Assembly: GCA_900768515.1 (NCBI GenBank)
Contig: CAAGDG010000099.1
Location: forward strand, 1 to 52,834
Direction: 5' to 3'
Length of the DNA: 52,834 nt
Source: Lentisphaeria bacterium
GTDB lineage: Bacteria; Verrucomicrobiota; Lentisphaeria; Victivallales; Victivallaceae
In this document: in pieces, positions 41,560 through 48,763 of the stretch
How positions within the stretch are numbered: the first letter of the stretch is position 1
How the letters are laid out: each line of letters starts with the position of its first letter
Notes under the pieces: generated by a model
What the model was told of the DNA's origin: nothing
The model's input: the letters and a program-made list of their open reading frames with translations, nothing else
The model's database searches: none
Made by a program: the position numbers and the translations under genes

Positions 41560-44199
41560 ATGAGGCAATCCCGATTGATTTCGATGGTTCTGGCGGCTGT
41601 CTGCGCCGTTCCGGCGGCGTTTGCCGATGTCGGCTGGGTTTTTGACGGGAAGGGGAAACAGGACCGCATTGCGCCGCGGACCGGGTCCGCGGAAGTGGAG
41701 GTGCTGGGCAACCTGAACATTGAGCGCGAACCGGGGTCTCCGACGCTGTTCGGGGCGGAATTCCGACCGGGGAGCGCGCTCTGCGTCGTCCCGTCGTCGC
41801 CGGAATTCAACTACAGCGATAATTTTGCAGTGGCGGTGGTGTTCCGCGCCGACGAGATTGATTTCTACCGGACCATCCTCTGGAAGGGGGACCGCACCCG
41901 GAATCCGCAGGAGATCCAGTTTTATCTCTCGATCTTCAACGGCCGTCTGGAATTCAAGTTCAAGGATGCCAAGGGCACCTGGTTCAACTTTCTGACCAGC
42001 GAACCGGTCATTCAGCGGGGGGTCTGGTACCGGGTGGTGGTCCGTTTCGTCGACGGCCGCGCGCGGACCTGGATCAACGGCCGCGAATACAAGGTCGCGG
42101 ACGCCTATCGGGGAGTCGAACCGATGAAGGAACTGGTGAAGAACGACGGTCCGCTCTACATCGGCAGCGGTCACACCGGCTGGGGGCTCGGCTATCTTTT
42201 TGACGGCGTGATCCGGGAGGTGGAATTCGCCTCTCCGGCCGACAAGATCGCGGTTGGCTCCGATGCCGACCGCGAAATCGAGCGCGACGGCACCGCGCGG
42301 CTCGCCAAGGTCCGCTCTGCCGAATATCAGGCGCTCTCCGAGCAGTTCCGGAAGCTGGACTTCCGTGGCGAAGAAGCGCTCCGCAAGGAAGTTGCCGCCT
42401 CCCTCTCCACGTTGAAGAACGGGGTCGATGAACTTGAGAAACTGGTTCGGAAGAACGATACCGTCGCCGCGATCGCCCGGTTCGGAAAACTGGAGCCGGA
42501 ACTGCTGGAGGCCAGGCTGAAAATTCAGGCCGCCGCGGACCGGATCGAGTACGATCAGCTGTTCGCCCGGCTGGCCGGCAAGGCCGATTTCGGCGTGACG
42601 ACGCTGCCGACCGGACAGGGATTCCGGCGCAGCAGCAGTGCGTTCCGGCTGTTTGAAACCCCGGCGTCGGTGACCATGCGCGCCGCGAAGGGAGAGGTCG
42701 AGAGCTTCCAGCTGATTCCGATCGCCGGCAAGAAGCCGGCCGAGGTGAAAATCGCCTTTTCCGGATTCCGTTCCGCGGACGGAGCCACCCTGCCGGAGGG
42801 AACCGCGACCTGGGGCGTGATCCGCGACATCACCGCGAAACAGACCATGCTCGGCAACACGACGGAAGAGCGGCGTAATTATGTCGGCAGCTGGCCGGAC
42901 ATGATCGAAGATGGAAATCCGGCTGAGATTCAGATCCCGGCCGGCGGTGCGGTCCCGGTCTTTTTCCGGGTCACGGTTCCGCGCGATGCGAAGCCCGGCG
43001 ACTACCGGGGCGTGATCACTCTTTCGAACGAATCCGGCCGGAAGGAGCTTCCGGTGGAGCTGCACGTCTGGCCTTTTGAGATTCCGGCGCGCAACTCGAT
43101 TCCGGTGGTCTTCTCGTTCTTCCTCAGCAACTACCGCCAGTGGTACGGACTGGACAAAATTACGCCCGAACAGAACGACATGATCACCCGCTTCCTGGTC
43201 TCCTACCGGATTCCGCCGAACAACATTTATGAGTCAGGGATCTATCCCTCCATCGCGGACCAGAAGAAGTATGATCTCAATTTTGCGACCGTTGGTTATT
43301 TCTTCGATAAGAAACCGCTCTCCGAGAAGGAGCTGGAGGCGCGCCTCGCCAAATTCCGGCCTCGCCTGAAGGCGATCGAGGAGGCCGGTGTGCAGGACAA
43401 CATCTACTTCTACACCTTCGACGAGATTGTGGGCATGTGGCCGGAAGAGCACCACAACACCTTCGCGGCGGCGAAGCAGGTGCTCGGCCGGTTCAAGCAG
43501 GAGTTTCCGTGGCTGAGGCGGCTGCAGACTTCGATTCCGCACCCGGATCTTCGCGACACGTTCGACATCTGGTGTCCGTTGTTCAGTTACTTCAACGTCC
43601 GCAACCATGATGTGGAAAAACTGCAGGCCGAAGGGGTGGAGCTCTGGTGGTACGCGGCCGATTCGCCGGCCAAGCCGTTCCCGAACTTCTTCCTCGGCTA
43701 CCCGCTGAACGATCTGCGGGTGATCATGACGCTGACCTACATGAAGAACATCAAAGGCATCCTCTACTGGAGCGTGAACCGCGAATGGGCGACCAATGTC
43801 GGGAACAAGGAGGCGTTCTACAAGGATCCCTCCGCCTGGAGTCCTTCGATCATCAACGCCTTCAGCAAGCGGGAAGTGTTCCGCAACGGCATGGGCAACT
43901 TCATGTATCCGGCCCCGGATGGTTCGATCCGTCCGTCGATCCGGCTGGAGAACTTCCGCGACGGGGTCGAGGACTACGAGCTTTACAAACTGCTGGAAGG
44001 TCGGATCGCCGATCTGAAGAAGGCGAATCCCGCCGGCGGCGCCGAACTGGCCGCCGAGGCGGAAGCTCTGCTCAAGGTTCCGCCCGAGGTCGCCACCGCG
44101 GTCGAAAACTACAACCAGGCGCCGCAGCCGCTGATGAAGCATCATAACGAGGTCGGCGACATGATTGAGAAGATCGATCAGGTGCTGGGCCGGAAATAA
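41560..44199 (+). CDS. Secreted LamG + GH123-like (DUF4091) glycosidase
   Basis: An 879-residue exported protein. Signal peptide 1-22 ending AAFA. LamG sandwich about 25-230 (NFAVAVVFRADE, RTWINGREY). A helical linker spans about 235-345. The GH123 N-terminal sandwich spans 360-505 (GEVESFQLI, DAKPGDYRGVITL, ELHVWPFEIP). The DUF4091/GH123 TIM barrel spans 510-830, with the adjacent pair Asp621-Glu622 in FYTFDEIVG expected for substrate-assisted catalysis on N-acetylhexosamine. ENFRDGVEDYELYKLL near the end is a family hallmark. The domain order parallels the preceding GH42-like protein, so the two probably act together on one exposed substrate. Activity on beta-GalNAc is inferred only. Confidence 0.8.
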   Translation: MRQSRLISMVLAAVCAVPAAFADVGWVFDGKGKQDRIAPRTGSAEVEVLGNLNIEREPGSPTLFGAEFRPGSALCVVPSSPEFNYSDNFAVAVVFRADEIDFYRTILWKGDRTRNPQEIQFYLSIFNGRLEFKFKDAKGTWFNFLTSEPVIQRGVWYRVVVRFVDGRARTWINGREYKVADAYRGVEPMKELVKNDGPLYIGSGHTGWGLGYLFDGVIREVEFASPADKIAVGSDADREIERDGTARLAKVRSAEYQALSEQFRKLDFRGEEALRKEVAASLSTLKNGVDELEKLVRKNDTVAAIARFGKLEPELLEARLKIQAAADRIEYDQLFARLAGKADFGVTTLPTGQGFRRSSSAFRLFETPASVTMRAAKGEVESFQLIPIAGKKPAEVKIAFSGFRSADGATLPEGTATWGVIRDITAKQTMLGNTTEERRNYVGSWPDMIEDGNPAEIQIPAGGAVPVFFRVTVPRDAKPGDYRGVITLSNESGRKELPVELHVWPFEIPARNSIPVVFSFFLSNYRQWYGLDKITPEQNDMITRFLVSYRIPPNNIYESGIYPSIADQKKYDLNFATVGYFFDKKPLSEKELEARLAKFRPRLKAIEEAGVQDNIYFYTFDEIVGMWPEEHHNTFAAAKQVLGRFKQEFPWLRRLQTSIPHPDLRDTFDIWCPLFSYFNVRNHDVEKLQAEGVELWWYAADSPAKPFPNFFLGYPLNDLRVIMTLTYMKNIKGILYWSVNREWATNVGNKEAFYKDPSAWSPSIINAFSKREVFRNGMGNFMYPAPDGSIRPSIRLENFRDGVEDYELYKLLEGRIADLKKANPAGGAELAAEAEALLKVPPEVATAVENYNQAPQPLMKHHNEVGDMIEKIDQVLGRK

Positions 44200-44215
44200 C
44201 AGGCCGTTTTTCCGT

Positions 44216-44304
44216 CGCCCGGAGTCATTCCGGGCGGCGGGAGTGGCCGCAGGCGGGACGGTGACGGCGGAACGACGCCGTTCCGCCCGCGGGAACTCCC
44301 GCGG
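44216..44304 (+). other. Three consecutive GC-rich hairpins in the operon spacer
   Basis: Stem 1, CGCCCGGA/TCCGGGCG with a 5-nt loop (44216-44236). Stem 2, GGCGGAAC/GTTCCGCC with a 6-nt loop (44266-44287). Stem 3, CCGCGGG/CCCGCGG with a 4-nt loop (44287-44304), overlapping stem 2 by one base. No T-run follows. They fill most of the only wide gap (141 nt) in the operon, between the hydrolase and the oxidoreductase/transporter genes, and may stabilise or process the upstream mRNA or cause partial termination. Confidence 0.6.
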
Positions 44305-44340
44305 CGTGAATGGATAAGAATTTTTCAGAGGATGGAAAGT

Positions 44341-44988
44341 ATGAAGACGACAATTCTTTCCCCCGTGGCGGCGGCCGCCGCCGAAGGGGATGATTTCATC
44401 GCCGATTTTCCGCTGCGCCACTGGGGCGTGGTGGAAAAGATCCGGGAACTGGCGCGGTCGGGCGTGTGCGGTTCACTCTCTTCGCTGCGCTTCACCTGGA
44501 TGCGGCCGAAGAAGCTGGCGACCGATCCGGAGACCTTTTTCTTCCGGACGCTTCCCTGGCTGATCGACGCGGCCTGGTTCGTTGCGGATTCGCCGCTGGA
44601 GATGCTGCACATCGAGGCGGTTCCGGGGGGGAACAGTCTCTTCGCGCTGGCCCGTTTCAAGAACGATGTGACGGCCGAGTTCGAATTGAACGAATGTCTT
44701 CCCGATTCGATGAGTGCGATTCATTTCGCCAAGGCCAACTATTCCGAGGGGCATGTTTCCAGTCAGCCGCTGGTGGGGTATTTCAACACCGAGGGTTCGG
44801 TGTTGGCCGACGAGGAGTCGTGCCGGCAGGTTTGCGTTGAGAACATCGATCTGCCGACGGCCGACAACGAGGTGGATCTGGCGCGGATCCGGTTTCGCGT
44901 CGCGGCGGAGCGGGAGGCGGTCCCGGCCGGGCCGGAACATGCGAAAGAGATTCTCCGGGCGATTCGGGAGGCGCTGAAAAATGATTGA
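44341..44988 (+). CDS. Half-size Gfo/Idh/MocA-like protein lacking the nucleotide-binding domain
   Basis: A 215-residue cytoplasmic protein. It has no GxGxxG Rossmann motif. Its middle (GSLSSLRFTWMRPKK, then LPWLIDAAWFVADSP and ALARFKNDVTAEFELNECLP) resembles the C-terminal substrate-binding sheet of Gfo/Idh/MocA oxidoreductases. The end (GPEHAKEILRAIREAL) matches their last helix. It overlaps the full-size oxidoreductase gene by 8 nt, which implies a heteromeric complex. ATG 44341 has GAGG 9 nt upstream; an ATG at 44332 lies in the spacer of that site. The assignment rests on fold-like patterns and is tentative. Confidence 0.6.
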   Translation: MKTTILSPVAAAAAEGDDFIADFPLRHWGVVEKIRELARSGVCGSLSSLRFTWMRPKKLATDPETFFFRTLPWLIDAAWFVADSPLEMLHIEAVPGGNSLFALARFKNDVTAEFELNECLPDSMSAIHFAKANYSEGHVSSQPLVGYFNTEGSVLADEESCRQVCVENIDLPTADNEVDLARIRFRVAAEREAVPAGPEHAKEILRAIREALKND

Positions 44989-46084
44989 ACCGATTAAACT
45001 GATGGTCGCCGGCACCGGCAATCCCCATGTTCCCCACTACCTCAACGGAACCGGCCGCGATGTCCGGCTGGCGCGGTTTGTGGCGGTTTCCGACGAGGAC
45101 CCCGGCCGGCTGGAACAGGCGCGGCGGCTGTGTGCGCAGCGTCCCGGCATGACCTTTCACGCCGACTACCGGGAGATGTTCGACGCGCACCCCGACGCGG
45201 ACGCGGTCATGATCGGCAGCGACAACATCTACCACTGCGAGATGTTCCGGGAGGCGGTCCGCCGCAAGCTGCACATCTACATGATGAAAGTGATCTCGAT
45301 GAACGAGGCGGAGTGCCGCGAGATGATCGAGCTGGCCCGCGACTATCCCCGGGTGGTCGCCGTCGAACTGGAGCTCAAGTTCAATCCGCAGTTCCAGCAC
45401 GCAAAGCGGGTGGTCGAATCGGGGCGGCTCGGAAAGATCGAATCGATCTATCTGACCAACATCTCCCAGAGTCCGATCAACTACTTCCCGAACTGGGGCG
45501 ATCCGCTGCTCTCCTACGGCAGTGTCGAACCGATCCGTCCGGGGTCGACGGTCTGCCGCGGCGGCGCGCTGACCGACCATCCCCACCCCTTCGATCTGAT
45601 CCGCTGGCTGACCGGACAGGAGTTTGTGCGGGTGCGCGGCGTCTCCGCCCGGAACCAGCGCTCCTTCCTGAAGGTCGAGGATCATGTGGCGATGACCGGG
45701 CGGCTCTCGGACGGGACCCGGGTTTTTGTCAACCCCTCCTACTCCAATCTTGAGGAACGGGTTCCGCGCCGGGTGCTGATCTGGCCGAAGTCGCTGGAGT
45801 GCAACCTCAAAATCACTGGGACGAAGGGGTACTTTTCGACCGATTTCTACGATCGGCCGATCATCTGCTGCGGTCCCGGACTGCCGTCGCCGAACCGGCT
45901 GCTGGTCGAAGGGGTCTCCCGCTGCCGGATGCGCGAGGACGACAATCTGATGGGACGCTTCGTCGCCTGCATCCGCGGGGAGGCGGCCACCGCCGGTTCC
46001 ACGCTGGACGACAGCTATCAGGCGGTGCGGGTCATGAATGCGGTCTACCGTTCGATCGCGGAGGACCGGGAGGTCGAATTGTGA
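44981..46084 (+). CDS. Gfo/Idh/MocA-family sugar oxidoreductase
   Basis: A 367-residue NAD(P)-dependent oxidoreductase of sugars or cyclitols. The N-terminal Rossmann begins IKLMVAGTGNPHVPHYLNG, a variant of GxGxxG. The usual EKP motif is replaced by MMKVISMNEAE, keeping the Lys. The C-terminal sheet has RGGALTDHPHPFDLIRWLTG with the catalytic-type Asp and His. The end is typical (DDSYQAVRVMNAVYRSIAEDR). It overlaps the half-size partner upstream by 8 nt and the transporter downstream by 4 nt (GTGA), so all are translated together. It probably oxidises the imported sugar; the substrate is unknown. Confidence 0.87.
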   Translation: MIEPIKLMVAGTGNPHVPHYLNGTGRDVRLARFVAVSDEDPGRLEQARRLCAQRPGMTFHADYREMFDAHPDADAVMIGSDNIYHCEMFREAVRRKLHIYMMKVISMNEAECREMIELARDYPRVVAVELELKFNPQFQHAKRVVESGRLGKIESIYLTNISQSPINYFPNWGDPLLSYGSVEPIRPGSTVCRGGALTDHPHPFDLIRWLTGQEFVRVRGVSARNQRSFLKVEDHVAMTGRLSDGTRVFVNPSYSNLEERVPRRVLIWPKSLECNLKITGTKGYFSTDFYDRPIICCGPGLPSPNRLLVEGVSRCRMREDDNLMGRFVACIRGEAATAGSTLDDSYQAVRVMNAVYRSIAEDREVEL

Positions 46085-48738
46085 GAATCGCAGGGAAGAG
46101 ATTCGGACGGCTTCGGGTTGCGGCGTCCCTGCTGGTCGCCGGTTTCGGCGCCGCCGCACAGGAGCCGCCCCCGCCGCCGCCGGTGGTGGTGTCGATGGAC
46201 AAATTCTTCGATCCGAACAATCCGGAGAGTTCCTCGACCCAGCAGATCATCGACTTCATGAAAGCCAATCCGGACGTCGAGGTCCGGCAGTGGGGCGGCA
46301 TCGAGCTTCCCGCCGGCCGCGCTTCGCTGATGATGGCGCTTGCCGGCAACACCGCGCCGGATATCGGCGAGGCGTGGTTCCACATCATCAGAAACGAGAT
46401 CAAGCAGAACTTCCTCTATCCGCTCAACGAGTGGATCGGCGAGGATCTCGACGGCGACGGGCAGATCAGCGACGCGGAGGCGAAATGGCCGGGCTGGAAG
46501 AAGGTCCGGCCGCTCTGGCGGCAGGTCGCCACCGTCGACGGCAAGGTCTACGGCCTGCCGAACCCGGCCCGGCACATGACCGCGATCATCTTCCGGACCG
46601 ACCTGGTGCAGGCCGCCGGGCTCGATCCGGCCAATCCGCCGAAGACCTGGGATGAATTTCTCTACTGGTGCCGTAAGCTGACCGATCCGAACCGGGAAGT
46701 GCCCGGCGCGATTCTGCAGAACGGGCAGCGGGGGGTTGCGCTGCCGCCCAACGGCTACTTCTTCCTGCCGTGGATTGAGAGCGCCGGCGGCCAGCCGATC
46801 GTGCAGGTCCGGCGCAGTCCCACCGACGGCAAGGAGTACACCTTTGCGCAGGATGCGACCAGCTTCATAACCCCTTCCGGGGAAAATCTGGCGCGGGTCG
46901 TTCCGGAGTGGCGGGCGAATTTCGCCGGTCCGGAAGGGATGGCGGCTCTCGATTTCTTCTACGAACTGCGCTGGGGAAAATTTCTGGTCGATCCCGACGA
47001 TGGCGAACCGGTCGGGCTGACCGCGTCCGATCTGGAACGGGGGTTCGTGATGCGCGGGGAGAAGAAGATCTCCTTCACGCCGGACCAGGTGATCTCGGGC
47101 GTCGCCCGCTCCGGATCGAACCAGCCCGGCATGAGCGACTACTCGCTGCTGTCGAACGGAGAGGTCGCAATGATGGTCACCTATGTGCAGTCGCTCGACC
47201 AGATGGGGGCTTCGCTGAATCTGGATCCCGGCCTTCTGAGCTGGTTTCCCTATCCGGCGGGACCCGGACCGAAGGGGATCCGGATCGTTCAGATGATGCA
47301 GCACTACGTGGTCATGTACGCCAACGTCGGGGAGCGTTCGAAAAGCGACCGCGACGCGGTCTGGCGGGCGATGCAGGCGGTGGTCGACGAGAAGTCGCGC
47401 GATTATGAGATCTCCGGCAAGGTGCTGGCCGGAATGGCCCGTTTTGTGGCGCCGGAGGATCTGCGGCGGCTGGGGTACGAGGAGTACATCCGTGACATCC
47501 CGCAGGCGCTGCAGCGGATTTTCGCCGGGCTGGACGACGGCTCCATCGGGTCGCGCACCGAACCCTGGAGCGGTTTCTGGTATCTGATGGACAAGGCTTA
47601 CGCCCGGCAGGTCCTGAGCATCCTTTTGAGCAGTTCCGGCGAACACTTCGACTACCGGCAGGCGGTGATCGACCTGGAACGGAACGCCAACTCCGGACTG
47701 ATGTTCGAAGTTCCGAAATCGACGCTCGACGCCTACCGCCCGTATGCCCGGATCGCGCTCGCAATCGTGGTGGCGGTGATGGGGGTGTTCCTCTACAAGA
47801 TCGTCCGTTCCTACACCGGGAAACGCAAGGAGGGGGCGCGCAGCGTCTATGCCGGCTGGATTCCGCTGGCGCTGCTGCTGCCGGCGCTGGCGATCATCGC
47901 GCTCTGGAAATACTATCCCCTGCTGCGGGGCATGGTCATGGCGTTTCAGGACTACCGGATCGTCGGAAAATCCGAGTTCGTCGGGCTGGACAACTTCATC
48001 ATTCTCGCCACTGACAAGAGCTTCTGGATGAGCATGCTGCGCACCTGCTACTTCGTGTTTCTGAATATGACGCTGGCCTTTCTCGCTCCGATCGGGCTGG
48101 CGATTCTGCTGACCGAGGTGCCGCGCGGCAAGATTTTCTTCCGGACGCTCTTCTTCCTGCCGCAGATGACCAGCGGGATCGTGATCGCGCTGATGTGGAA
48201 ACTGATGTACAATCCGACCCCGGCGGGCTTCTTCAACCAGCTGATCGGCTACCTGAACAAGCTGCCGTTCGTGAACATCTCCACCCAGACCTGGCTGGAG
48301 GATCCGAAGCTGGCGATGATCTGCTGCGTGGTGCCGAGCGTCTGGGCGTCGATGGGGATGGCCAGTCTGATCTACCTGGCGGCGCTCCACTCGATTCCGC
48401 CGGAACTCTACGAGGCGGCCGAGGTGGACGGCGCCGGGATGCGGACCAAACTCTGGAAGATCACGATTCCATACCTGCTGCCGTTGATCATCATCAACTT
48501 TGTGGGAGCCTTCATCGCGACCTTCCAGAACATGGGAAACATCTTCCTGATGACCTTCGGCGGTCCCGGAGAGGCGACCACCGTGGCCGGACTCAAGATC
48601 TGGATTGAAGCGTACAACAACCTCCGGTTCAGCATGGCCACCAGCATGGCCTGGGTGATCGGGGCGTTGCTGATCGGACTGACCTACATTCAGATCCAGT
48701 TCCTGAAACGGGTTGAATACAAACGCGCTGCGGATTGA
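46081..48738 (+). CDS. Sugar ABC importer: solute-binding protein fused to MalF-like permease
   Basis: An 885-residue fusion. A signal-anchor (RLRVAASLLVAGFGAAAQ) and Pro-rich spacer precede an extracellular solute-binding domain at about 35-550. That domain has VVVSMDKFFDPNN, ALAGNTAPDIGEAW, a canonical EF-hand loop at 122-133 (DLDGDGQISDAE) and TWDEFLYWCRKLTD. A transmembrane helix (556-576) tethers it. Residues about 590-880 are a six-helix MalF-type permease with the coupling motif EAAEVDGAGMRTKLWKITIP (779-798). GTG 46081 has GGAGG 7 nt upstream and overlaps the previous stop. The domains are normally separate proteins. No ATPase is encoded nearby, so a shared MsmX/MalK-like ATPase is assumed. 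Confidence 0.88.
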   Translation: MRIAGKRFGRLRVAASLLVAGFGAAAQEPPPPPPVVVSMDKFFDPNNPESSSTQQIIDFMKANPDVEVRQWGGIELPAGRASLMMALAGNTAPDIGEAWFHIIRNEIKQNFLYPLNEWIGEDLDGDGQISDAEAKWPGWKKVRPLWRQVATVDGKVYGLPNPARHMTAIIFRTDLVQAAGLDPANPPKTWDEFLYWCRKLTDPNREVPGAILQNGQRGVALPPNGYFFLPWIESAGGQPIVQVRRSPTDGKEYTFAQDATSFITPSGENLARVVPEWRANFAGPEGMAALDFFYELRWGKFLVDPDDGEPVGLTASDLERGFVMRGEKKISFTPDQVISGVARSGSNQPGMSDYSLLSNGEVAMMVTYVQSLDQMGASLNLDPGLLSWFPYPAGPGPKGIRIVQMMQHYVVMYANVGERSKSDRDAVWRAMQAVVDEKSRDYEISGKVLAGMARFVAPEDLRRLGYEEYIRDIPQALQRIFAGLDDGSIGSRTEPWSGFWYLMDKAYARQVLSILLSSSGEHFDYRQAVIDLERNANSGLMFEVPKSTLDAYRPYARIALAIVVAVMGVFLYKIVRSYTGKRKEGARSVYAGWIPLALLLPALAIIALWKYYPLLRGMVMAFQDYRIVGKSEFVGLDNFIILATDKSFWMSMLRTCYFVFLNMTLAFLAPIGLAILLTEVPRGKIFFRTLFFLPQMTSGIVIALMWKLMYNPTPAGFFNQLIGYLNKLPFVNISTQTWLEDPKLAMICCVVPSVWASMGMASLIYLAALHSIPPELYEAAEVDGAGMRTKLWKITIPYLLPLIIINFVGAFIATFQNMGNIFLMTFGGPGEATTVAGLKIWIEAYNNLRFSMATSMAWVIGALLIGLTYIQIQFLKRVEYKRAAD

Positions 48739-48763
48739 GCGCTTCCCAAGGAGAGAGACGAAG

